From: Campylobacter showae | Lineage (GTDB): Bacteria; Campylobacterota; Campylobacteria; Campylobacterales; Campylobacteraceae | DNA: 64,000 nt | NCBI RefSeq assembly: GCF_900573985.1 | Contig: NZ_UWOK01000002.1 | Location: 62,001 to 126,000 of the forward strand | Direction of reading: 5' to 3' | The notes under the pieces: generated by a model | Told to the model about the DNA's origin: nothing | Databases searched by the model: none | The model's input: only the letters and a program-made list of their open reading frames with translations | Part shown: piece by piece, positions 35,259 to 42,405 of the stretch | Layout: each line of letters opens with the position of its first letter | Position numbering within the stretch: position 1 is the first letter of the stretch | Translations under genes and position numbers: made by a program

Positions 35259-35893
35259 TATTCCCACTCCCACTCGAATTTAACCCTTCCGTAACCTCTT
35301 GAGCCGCTACCGCCTAGATAATCGTTTTCTATTAGCTTAAGTCCGCTCTCAACCATCTGTTTTAGCTCGTTTTCGTTGTCGTTATAAGGCTCTTTTTCAT
35401 CAAAAACTTTTAGTCTGATAACTAGATCAAATTTTACTCCAGCCGGCACGCGCTCGATCTGGCGCGGGTGCTCAGCAGTTCCGCTTTCTCTGTTGATCAC
35501 ATTTTCATATTTTGCTTCGCTTAGTTTTAGACCTTCGCTCTCTTTAGATAACACGCAATCACCCACGCTTATTCTAGTAATGCCAAATTTATTCTCTTTA
35601 TCGCCAAAAATTTTTAGTAAATTTTGTGCCGATTTTTTATCTGGATCTGGGACTTTTTCTAAAATTTTAGAGTTAAAAACCTCTCCTTCGCCATAACTAA
35701 CTAGCCTATTATTCCATTCTAGCAAGCTTCTCATTTTGCCTTTTAGCGAGCTTCCAGGGATGTAGGGCTTATTTGTGTTTATATCTTTTATCACTTGCGA
35801 GTCTATACCACCTATCTTCATAGTATCATCGCCGCCACCTATATGAAGTCCGCTTAAAAGCTCTATTTGTCCCTTTAAAGTTAAAATTTTCAT
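35258..35893 (-). CDS. csm3: Csm3, type III-A backbone RNase (Cas7)
   Basis: A 211-aa RAMP protein. The N-terminal LSGLHIGGGDDTMKIGGIDS includes the Asp near residue 30 that in Csm3 cleaves target RNA every 6 nt; IPGSSLKGKMRSLLEW and the C-terminal GSGSRGYGRVKF are classical Csm3 loops. Several copies form the filament along the crRNA. It lies between csm2 and csm4, 10 nt after csm2 and 1 nt overlap with csm4. Since the catalytic Asp is present, target-RNA slicing should be intact. Confidence 0.92.
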   Translation of the reverse strand: MKILTLKGQIELLSGLHIGGGDDTMKIGGIDSQVIKDINTNKPYIPGSSLKGKMRSLLEWNNRLVSYGEGEVFNSKILEKVPDPDKKSAQNLLKIFGDKENKFGITRISVGDCVLSKESEGLKLSEAKYENVINRESGTAEHPRQIERVPAGVKFDLVIRLKVFDEKEPYNDNENELKQMVESGLKLIENDYLGGSGSRGYGRVKFEWEWE

Positions 35894-35902
35894 ATTCTCT
35901 CC

Positions 35903-36307
35903 TTATTTTTTAGAAAAGCCGATAACGGCCTCAAAAAAGAGTTTAAATACCCTTAGATCATCTTTTGTTGCCACCTGAGCCACACATTTGTTTATCATCT
36001 CAACGAATTCATTACTAGAATGTTTTCTGGCGTTTGAATAAGCCGCCTTTGAATTTAGCATCTTTACAAACGGCAAAATTTCGCTAAAGTCTTCGGTGTT
36101 TGATTTTTGCTCTAACTCTATGACATAGTCATAAAATGCTCTCATTTGCGTAGCTTTTGTTCCCGATATTTTTTCAGCAACCGTTTTTGCCGTTACATCA
36201 AACAAATTTGGATCTTTTTTGTAGTCTAAAACGATTAGCGGCAAAGAGTTTGCTTGCTGTTTATTGCCGGCATTATAGTTACCACCGCCATTTCTGTATC
36301 CATTCAT
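35903..36307 (-). CDS. csm2: Csm2, type III-A small subunit
   Basis: A 134-aa, helical small subunit (Cas11-like). An Asn/Gly-rich N-terminus is followed by LFDVTAKTVAEKISGTKATQM and RVFKLFFEAVIGFSKK, matching the Csm2 pattern. It stacks along the target RNA inside the complex. It overlaps cas10 by 4 nt (ATGA). Confidence 0.85.
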   Translation of the reverse strand: MNGYRNGGGNYNAGNKQQANSLPLIVLDYKKDPNLFDVTAKTVAEKISGTKATQMRAFYDYVIELEQKSNTEDFSEILPFVKMLNSKAAYSNARKHSSNEFVEMINKCVAQVATKDDLRVFKLFFEAVIGFSKK

Positions 36308-37821
36308 CGCTCTCTCCTTTTATATATGTATTCACAAATAGCCATTTTGCTCTCCTTGGGATTATTTTCTATCACATTATTTAGCATAAGAAGTAGCTCA
36401 TTCATATCGCCACCCCCTTGTTTGCCCTGCATATTTCTAGTAAAGCTATAACTTAGCTTTGACTTCCATATTGTATTTCTTACGTCCTCGCATACATTTT
36501 TGCTCATCTCGCAAAGCTCAAGCAGCCTATACAAAAACGCTGTGTTGTCTATATTAAATTTCACAAACTCATCTAAAATTTTACTTCTGACGCTTAAATA
36601 GCTATCCCATTTAGCGGTTTCGCCAAAGATACTGATCGCGTCTTTATCCTTCATCTCTTTTGAGCTCTCTAGCCACTTTTCGCTAGTTTGTGCCAGAAAG
36701 CTTATCGGCGTAGATGGTTTTGCCAAAATGATGCCAAAAGATATGCTTAAGCCTTTTGTCTTTACAAATTTCATAAACTCTTGCCTTACAAAAAGAGCAA
36801 GTTCTATCATCTGATCGTAGCTTCCAACTATCAGCAGATCATCTCCGCCGGCAAAGACCGTATAGCTATTTTCAAATTTTTCTTTCATCTTTCGTGGCAC
36901 GTATAGAGAGAAAAAGTTATTTATCCCCTTTGAAAATGTGTCAAAATTTGCAAAACTTTGCGTAACGTCGCTATGTTTTATGAAATTTCCCATATTATCC
37001 ACGTCGGCTTTTATCACAGCGATCGCGTTATCTCCGCGCGATTTTTTAGCCAGATCTTCAAAATCCACTATCTCGCCCGCCTCTTTTGCGACGTATGATC
37101 TTATATTTTCCATTATCTCAAGATCAACGTCCATAAAGTCTATGCCTATAGCTTTACTATTTATCTTTTTGCTATCGCTAGCTAGCCTCTCGCCAAGACG
37201 CACAAAGGCACTGCAAATTTCGCATTTATCGTTATCATGTGCTATTTTTCTTATGTTGCAAATTCTGCAAAGAGTTTGATTTGTTATGCCCTTATCATAT
37301 GAAAGCACCGGCTCTTGCTCTTTTAAATTTAGCTTTTTAAATTTCTCTAGCTCAACAGCCTTGCTGATCTTATCTCTTAGCTCTTTGTATCGCCCAGGCT
37401 CTGCAAAGTCTGCTCTCCCACACTCCACGCAAGATAGACCAACGCCGCTAACGCCAAAGAATTTTTTTATAAAGTAAGTATTTACGACGCCTTTTATCTC
37501 GTTAAAAACCGCTTGGTCAAATTTAGGCGATAATATCTCAAATTTACCGGCTGTGCATGATAAAATGCATTTTTCATCTATGCCAAATTTTTGGCATATA
37601 AATTTAGCCAAGACCGCCATAAAAAGCTCGCAAAATGCGGATTTCGCCCTTAGCACTTTAGCCGCGTTTTTTGAGCCGAGATTATCAAATATAAATTTTT
37701 GTATCCCGTAAAAGTCCCCGCCGATCAAAAACATCCTATCTTGTAATATCTCATCTATACTCTTAGAGTCTTGCTCCAAATTCGCGAAATCATCGTTAAA
37801 ATAACTGCTAAATTTACTCAT
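36304..37821 (-). CDS. cas10: Cas10/Csm1 lacking the HD domain
   Basis: A 505-aa Cas10. It has GGDFYGIQKFIF near residue 34, a zinc ribbon built from CVEC (131-134), CRIC (185-188) and CEIC (200-203), the palm motif IKADVDNMG (270-278) and the cyclase GGDD at 325-328. Type III-A Cas10 proteins normally run to 700-850 residues because an HD nuclease precedes the first palm; here the protein begins close to the first palm and no HD motif is seen. Cyclic oligoadenylate synthesis should be intact, DNA shredding by HD should not. The CARF-HEPN effector and Csx20 at 47658-49457 suit a signalling-only design. Confidence 0.92.
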   Translation of the reverse strand: MSKFSSYFNDDFANLEQDSKSIDEILQDRMFLIGGDFYGIQKFIFDNLGSKNAAKVLRAKSAFCELFMAVLAKFICQKFGIDEKCILSCTAGKFEILSPKFDQAVFNEIKGVVNTYFIKKFFGVSGVGLSCVECGRADFAEPGRYKELRDKISKAVELEKFKKLNLKEQEPVLSYDKGITNQTLCRICNIRKIAHDNDKCEICSAFVRLGERLASDSKKINSKAIGIDFMDVDLEIMENIRSYVAKEAGEIVDFEDLAKKSRGDNAIAVIKADVDNMGNFIKHSDVTQSFANFDTFSKGINNFFSLYVPRKMKEKFENSYTVFAGGDDLLIVGSYDQMIELALFVRQEFMKFVKTKGLSISFGIILAKPSTPISFLAQTSEKWLESSKEMKDKDAISIFGETAKWDSYLSVRSKILDEFVKFNIDNTAFLYRLLELCEMSKNVCEDVRNTIWKSKLSYSFTRNMQGKQGGGDMNELLLMLNNVIENNPKESKMAICEYIYKRRER

Positions 37822-38644
37822 TCATATCCTCCGTTTCTATTTTTCCTAGTCCAAAAACAGTTTGCTTCCCTGCGCCTATTATCTCGCCTAGCTTTAGTAG
37901 CTCCATGCACTCTTTGCTAACGCCTTTTATCTCCAAAGAGCCTACTAGTCCGCCAAAATTCATAGTAGTATTTTGCCTATTACTACGCCTAGTTAGCTCC
38001 ACGTATCTTAGATCCTTTTTGGTTATTTCGCCTTTTACTTCAAATGGCAACGCCTCATGATCTTGTCCAAAGAGGCTTAGCCTTCTTTGGTAGATGGAGT
38101 TTAATATCTCTTTTAGACTTATATTGTCATTTTTTAAAAAAACATTCTCTTTTTTTATCCTTAGCGGTGTTACAAATTTGACCTTAACGTCGCCACTACA
38201 GCCATCAAAGCTAAATTCTTTCACATAATCTCTAGGCAAGCTTATCTTATCGTCCTTTAGGCATGCGCTACCATTTACATACATATCAAATTTCTCGTAT
38301 TTGACCCTATCTTTGCCAAGACCATATCTTTTTAGCATCATATATGCCGCAGAGGCTATATACGGCAGTTTTTCGCACGCATTTCCTAGCAGAACTATAC
38401 CAAAATCGTAAATTTCAGCGCCTAGCTCAAAATCGAGTCTATATCTATGGTAGCTATTTTTCTTTTCATAAAAGTCGTAGTATAAGCAGCTCTCATTTGC
38501 AAAGCACTCGCCACACTTGTATGACGGGTTTATACAGCTCACGCTTTTTAGCGCATAACCAAAAGCTCCTCTCACCTGTGAACCGATAAAAAACGGCGGA
38601 TTTTGCGGCGATCTAAACAGCACTCTAAGCTCGGTATATCTCAT
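37814..38644 (-). CDS. cas6: Cas6 CRISPR RNA endoribonuclease
   Basis: A 276-aa RAMP endonuclease that cuts pre-crRNA in the repeat. The N-terminal part has GSQVRGAFGYAL and Cys pairs (CINPSYKCGECFANESC) that may bind zinc; the C-terminal part has TRRSNRQNTTMNFGGLVGS and the glycine-rich GAGKQTVFGLGKIE loop typical of Cas6. The start at 38644 follows AGGTGG at 6 nt. It overlaps both the upstream small gene (20 nt) and cas10 (8 nt). It is separate here, not fused to the RT-Cas1 as in some other type III loci. Confidence 0.88.
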   Translation of the reverse strand: MRYTELRVLFRSPQNPPFFIGSQVRGAFGYALKSVSCINPSYKCGECFANESCLYYDFYEKKNSYHRYRLDFELGAEIYDFGIVLLGNACEKLPYIASAAYMMLKRYGLGKDRVKYEKFDMYVNGSACLKDDKISLPRDYVKEFSFDGCSGDVKVKFVTPLRIKKENVFLKNDNISLKEILNSIYQRRLSLFGQDHEALPFEVKGEITKKDLRYVELTRRSNRQNTTMNFGGLVGSLEIKGVSKECMELLKLGEIIGAGKQTVFGLGKIETEDMNE

Positions 38645-38858
38645 CTGCGCCACCTATTTTCACATACTCAAAAAGCTTGCACTTCACGCTCTCTTTTGCG
38701 CCATTTTTCGTATTTGTTTTTATGAAATTTTTAAGATTGGATATAAATTTATTGAGATCTGGTAGTTCTAACGGCATGTCAAAACCATTCCTTGCAGCCC
38801 TTAGCTCGCGAGAAAATATCAAAATCATACTAGTTTCGTTATTCACTTTACCGCTCAA
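38625..38858 (-). CDS. Small protein at the head of the csm operon
   Basis: A frame of up to 77 codons (TTG at 38858; a GTG or the ATG at 38828 are alternatives) ending inside cas6. The product is basic and helical: FSRELRAARNGFDMP, LPDLNKFISNLKNFIKTN. It is the first gene behind the csm promoter (TATAAT on the minus strand at 38879-38874). I know no Csm or Csx family of this kind; it may be a small complex subunit, or a leader peptide. Confidence 0.5.
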   Translation of the reverse strand: MSGKVNNETSMILIFSRELRAARNGFDMPLELPDLNKFISNLKNFIKTNTKNGAKESVKCKLFEYVKIGGADEIYRA

Positions 38859-38873
38859 TTTTTAATTTCTGTT

Positions 38874-38879
38874 ATTATA
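38874..38879 (-). promoter_or_regulatory. -10 box of the csm operon
   Basis: TATAAT on the minus strand, 15-20 nt before the first possible start. No dyad of the regulon type accompanies it. Confidence 0.5.
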
Positions 38880-38989
38880 CATAAATTAAAAATAAATGTT
38901 TATTATTTTTAAGCTTTTTGCTTAAAAATTATTATTTTTTACATTTTTACGCACGCCCATATCTGTTTTATTTAAATTTTTAATTTGCA

Positions 38990-39115
38990 AACTTATTTAA
39001 GATGATAAATGCCTATTTTAGAGGTTCCTTTACTTGTTATTATTAATTTTATGAAGTTGGTATTTTTTAAATACCGCAATTTAAACAAATTTGACCAATC
39101 TAAGGGACGAAAATG
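38990..39115 (+). repeat. Degenerate CRISPR leader and solitary repeat relic
   Basis: 38992-39075 follows the real leader near 42203-42290: TTGCAAACTT, AAGATGA, AAATGCCTA, GGTTC and GTATTTTTTAA recur in the same order. At 39079-39115 ATTTAAACAAATTTGACC begins a copy of the array repeat with several changes and a 1-nt deletion, then AATCTAAGGGA and GAAAA. It is one leader-repeat unit without spacers, decayed, between the csm operon and rt-cas1. Confidence 0.65.
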
Positions 39116-39318
39116 CTATAATGGCAGCAAAAGGTGTAAACAGCGGAAATACCGATCAGCTCGATAAGCATTGAAGGCAAAATGGCAGGCATGATATGAC
39201 ATAGCCAAACATAAAGTCGCCGCCAAACTAAAAATTTATCGCCAGATATCTATACGAGCATTTAGAAATCGGCAGACTATTCTTAACAGCGATGTAAAAT
39301 CTATTCAAAAGGTCACAC
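39116..39318. other. Non-coding stretch before rt-cas1
   Basis: About 200 bases with no supported gene; presumably contains the promoter of the rt-cas1/cas2 operon, but I see no clear -10 box of TATAAT type. Confidence 0.3.
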
Positions 39319-39435
39319 ATGAGACTTTTTAACGGAAATAAACAGATTTCTTTAAGCATATATGAACTAAAAGAAAATAGCAATTTAGCAAAATTTACCA
39401 CACATATAGATAATAGAAAAACTCTACCTATTTAA
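39319..39435 (+). CDS. Small open reading frame ahead of rt-cas1
   Basis: A 38-aa frame starting at ATG and ending 14 nt before rt-cas1 (MRLFNGNKQISLSIYELKEN at the N-terminus). It has a moderate ribosome-binding site (AAAAGG). It may be a truncated gene or an upstream leader peptide; no family known. Confidence 0.35.
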   Translation: MRLFNGNKQISLSIYELKENSNLAKFTTHIDNRKTLPI

Positions 39436-39449
39436 AGGCGGGCATCAAT

Positions 39450-41684
39450 ATGTTTACCAAAACCTTAGAACAGATATTTACCAAAAACGCTTTAAGCTCC
39501 GCCTTTGACGAAATTTCTGCAAATTCTCTGGGCTTAGACGAGATCTCATATGCAGACTTTAAGAAAAATTTTGGCCAAAACGCAATCTATCTCATGCGTT
39601 CATTAATAAACGGCACCTACACGCCAGAGCCGCTAAGAAAGATAAACATCCCCAAAGAAAATCGTAGCGGAGTAAGACCCATAGGCATATCCTCCATAAA
39701 AGATAAGTTGATTCAAAGAGTTTTATACTCGGAGTTAAATCCATATTTTGACGAAACGTTTTTATCAAATTCCTATGCCTATCGTCCAAATAAATCGACT
39801 TACAAAGCCATAAATAGAGCTAGTAATTTCATAAACGAGGGCTACTGCTGGATACTAAAAGCCGACGTAAAAGACTTTTTCGAGTCGATAGACCACTCAA
39901 AGCTACTACAAATTTTACAAAAACATATAAAAGACGCAAAGATCACAAACCTTATCTCGCTCTTTTTAAAAACCGGCGGATTTTTAAAGCGCGATTTTAA
40001 AGAGCATAAAATCGGCGTGAACCAAGGCGATATCCTATCTCCTATGCTATCAAACATCTATCTTGATTTGATGGATAGATTTATAAACAAGACCACGGAT
40101 AAATTTGTCAGATATGCGGACGATTTTATCGTGTGCTTTGCAGAAAAAGACGAAGCGACCGAATTTGAGCAAAAACTAGATGACTTTTTAAAACTACTAA
40201 ATCTATCTCTCAACAAAGAAAAAACAAAAGTCGTAAACATAAACGACGGTTTTGTCTTCCTAGGCGTTCGTTTCTTTGGTAAAAACCGCTGTGTAGATAA
40301 CGACAAAATTCAAAAGATCATCTCAAATTTACACTCCGCAAGCAAAGAAAAATCAAATTTTATCGACTATATCGATGAGATAAACGCCATCTTGCTTACG
40401 CTTAAAAACTACTATCTAAAGATCATACCGCCAAACTCGCCGCAGATAACGCAGATAAAAGAGCATCTCATAGACTCTTTAGCCCAAAAGATCGCCCTAT
40501 ACAAACAAAACAAAAGCATAAATTCAAAAAAAGAGTTCACCCTCTATCTTGAAAAGATCGACTTTGGAGTATTATTTGGTCAAAACGAGATAAAAGACAA
40601 GATAACCCTAGCCATAACAAAAGGCTATGACAAATATCTATCTCAAAAAAGCTACAACAACGACTCCCGCAAGATAAACCAAAAGCGAAATTTCTACGCA
40701 ACCAAGATCGCTTCGGATTCTACGCTTCATATCAATCAGATCGGAGTCCATCTAGGTCTTAGCAAAAACAAATTTGTCATAAAACAATACGGCAAAATTT
40801 ACAAAGAATTTCCCATCTCTAAAATTTCACGCATCATCGTTGATAGCGAACACATCTCGTTATCTTCTGCGGCGATCTGGCGCTGCGCAAGAGAAAAAAT
40901 CCATATCGACTTTATAGACAAACACTACGTCCCATACGCCACTTTGCTAGCTTACAACAGCGTCTCTACTCAGACTACGCACAAGCAAGCCATGCTCCTA
41001 AACACGCCGGCCCAGCTATATCTCGCCACCTCTTTTGTCGAGGCAAAGATAAAAAACCAAACCAACTACCTAAAGTACCTAAACAAATACCACAAATCCC
41101 TAATCCAAAACATCCAAAAACTAGAAAATATCCTAGTAAGAAAGCTAAAATACGCCAAAAACGCAAACGAGCTCATGGGGTTTGAGGGCTCGGCTGCGGC
41201 CATTTACTGGGACGGCATAAAGAGCATATTACCGCTAGAATTTGAAAAGCGCATAACATTTGGCGCCAAAGATATCGTAAATTCATCGCTAAACTACGCC
41301 TACGCCATACTCTACTCCAAAGTCCAAGAGTGCCTATATCTAGCAGGGCTTAGCCTACATATCTCATTTTTGCATGCGCTTGACAGCACAAAGCCGACCC
41401 TAGTTTTTGATATGATAGAGCAGTTTAGGACTTTTATGGTAGATAGAGTCATAGTCTCGATGCTAAACAAAGACGAACCAATCGCACTAAACAAAGAAGG
41501 GCTTCTCACCGACGCTTCTAAAAAGCTCATAGCCCAAAACATGAAAGAAAAACTCGGAAGCTACACCATGTGGAAAAAAGAGTCTTGCAAATGCGAAAAC
41601 ATAATCATGCAAGAGTGCTACGACCTAGCTCGCTTCATAAACGGCGATAGCAAAAGCTATAAGCCTTTTGTAGGAAAATTCTAA
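39450..41684 (+). CDS. cas1: Reverse transcriptase-Cas1 fusion
   Basis: A 744-aa fusion. Residues ~55-300 are a group II-intron-type reverse transcriptase: VRPIGI near 75, ILKADVKDFFESID near 135 (first catalytic Asp), GVNQGDILSPMLSNI near 189 and RYADDFIVCF (YADD 222-225). A linker follows, then Cas1 from about residue 410, with catalytic Glu579 (GFEGSAAAIYWD), His642 (LHALD) and Glu657 (FDMIEQFR). Such fusions can acquire spacers from RNA, as in Marinomonas mediterranea. No Cas6 domain is fused. All catalytic residues that I can check are present. Its last base overlaps cas2 (TAATG), so the two form the adaptation module. Confidence 0.95.
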   Translation: MFTKTLEQIFTKNALSSAFDEISANSLGLDEISYADFKKNFGQNAIYLMRSLINGTYTPEPLRKINIPKENRSGVRPIGISSIKDKLIQRVLYSELNPYFDETFLSNSYAYRPNKSTYKAINRASNFINEGYCWILKADVKDFFESIDHSKLLQILQKHIKDAKITNLISLFLKTGGFLKRDFKEHKIGVNQGDILSPMLSNIYLDLMDRFINKTTDKFVRYADDFIVCFAEKDEATEFEQKLDDFLKLLNLSLNKEKTKVVNINDGFVFLGVRFFGKNRCVDNDKIQKIISNLHSASKEKSNFIDYIDEINAILLTLKNYYLKIIPPNSPQITQIKEHLIDSLAQKIALYKQNKSINSKKEFTLYLEKIDFGVLFGQNEIKDKITLAITKGYDKYLSQKSYNNDSRKINQKRNFYATKIASDSTLHINQIGVHLGLSKNKFVIKQYGKIYKEFPISKISRIIVDSEHISLSSAAIWRCAREKIHIDFIDKHYVPYATLLAYNSVSTQTTHKQAMLLNTPAQLYLATSFVEAKIKNQTNYLKYLNKYHKSLIQNIQKLENILVRKLKYAKNANELMGFEGSAAAIYWDGIKSILPLEFEKRITFGAKDIVNSSLNYAYAILYSKVQECLYLAGLSLHISFLHALDSTKPTLVFDMIEQFRTFMVDRVIVSMLNKDEPIALNKEGLLTDASKKLIAQNMKEKLGSYTMWKKESCKCENIIMQECYDLARFINGDSKSYKPFVGKF

Positions 41685-41959
41685 TGAAATTCGTCATCGC
41701 CTACGACATACAAAACGACAAAAACCGCAAAAAGCTCTCCGATATCCTAGAAGGTATCGGATATCGCGTAAATTTTAGCGTCTTTGAGTGTGAGATAAAT
41801 GAAACCAAGCTTAAAAAGCTGATCAAAGACGCCAAGCCTTTGCTAGATGTCAAAACCGATAGCCTAAGATTTTACAGACTATGCGAAAACTGTGTCGGCA
41901 AAAGTTTTGAGCTTTGCAACAAACCAGCCATCTTTGAGATGCAAGAACTCTTTGTCTAG
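41684..41959 (+). CDS. cas2: Cas2
   Basis: A 91-aa protein with the Cas2 start MKFVIAYDIQNDKNRKKL and RVNFSVFECEINE, then SLRFYRLCENC. Cas2 dimers bridge two Cas1 dimers in spacer integration. It is translationally coupled to rt-cas1 and sits directly upstream of the leader. Confidence 0.93.
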   Translation: MKFVIAYDIQNDKNRKKLSDILEGIGYRVNFSVFECEINETKLKKLIKDAKPLLDVKTDSLRFYRLCENCVGKSFELCNKPAIFEMQELFV

Positions 41960-42405
41960 CTTATACCATTCTTATGTTTTCTCTCCAAATTTAGATTTGC
42001 GAACTTTTTTAGCTTAAATTTGCCACTTTTTGGTTAGAATCTCGCCAAATAAGTTCGCAAATGTCTATATTTTAAAATATACTCTTCTACATTTGCGAAC
42101 TTTTAGTTGTGCTTAAGTTTAGGATAACGTATTTTAGGCTATTGCGAAACTTATATATCGCTTAGAGTTCGCAAACCTATAAAATTTGAAAATTTTAAAA
42201 GAGATTTGCGAACTTTTTTAAGATGACAAATGCCTAAATTTGGGGGTTCTTTAACTTATCATTGTTAAATTTGCCAAGTTAGTATTTTTTAATACCTATA
42301 CATTTGCGAACTTTTTTGAGATTTTTGCGAATTTTAGGTGTTTTAAAAGATGTTTTCTTAAATAAATTTGTTAGTTTTTATTTTGCGAGAATAGTCTTTT
42401 AGGCT
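41960..42405 (+). other. CRISPR leader with iterated TTTGCGAAC boxes
   Basis: 446 bases between cas2 and the first repeat. The word TTTGCGAACTTTT, or its complement or a near copy, occurs about eight times (near 41997, 42051, 42091, 42141, 42165, 42203, 42302 and 42323), in both orientations. This is far above chance. It marks the leader, which is upstream because the degenerate repeat is at the other end of the array. The boxes may bind a host factor or an adaptation complex. Confidence 0.75.
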
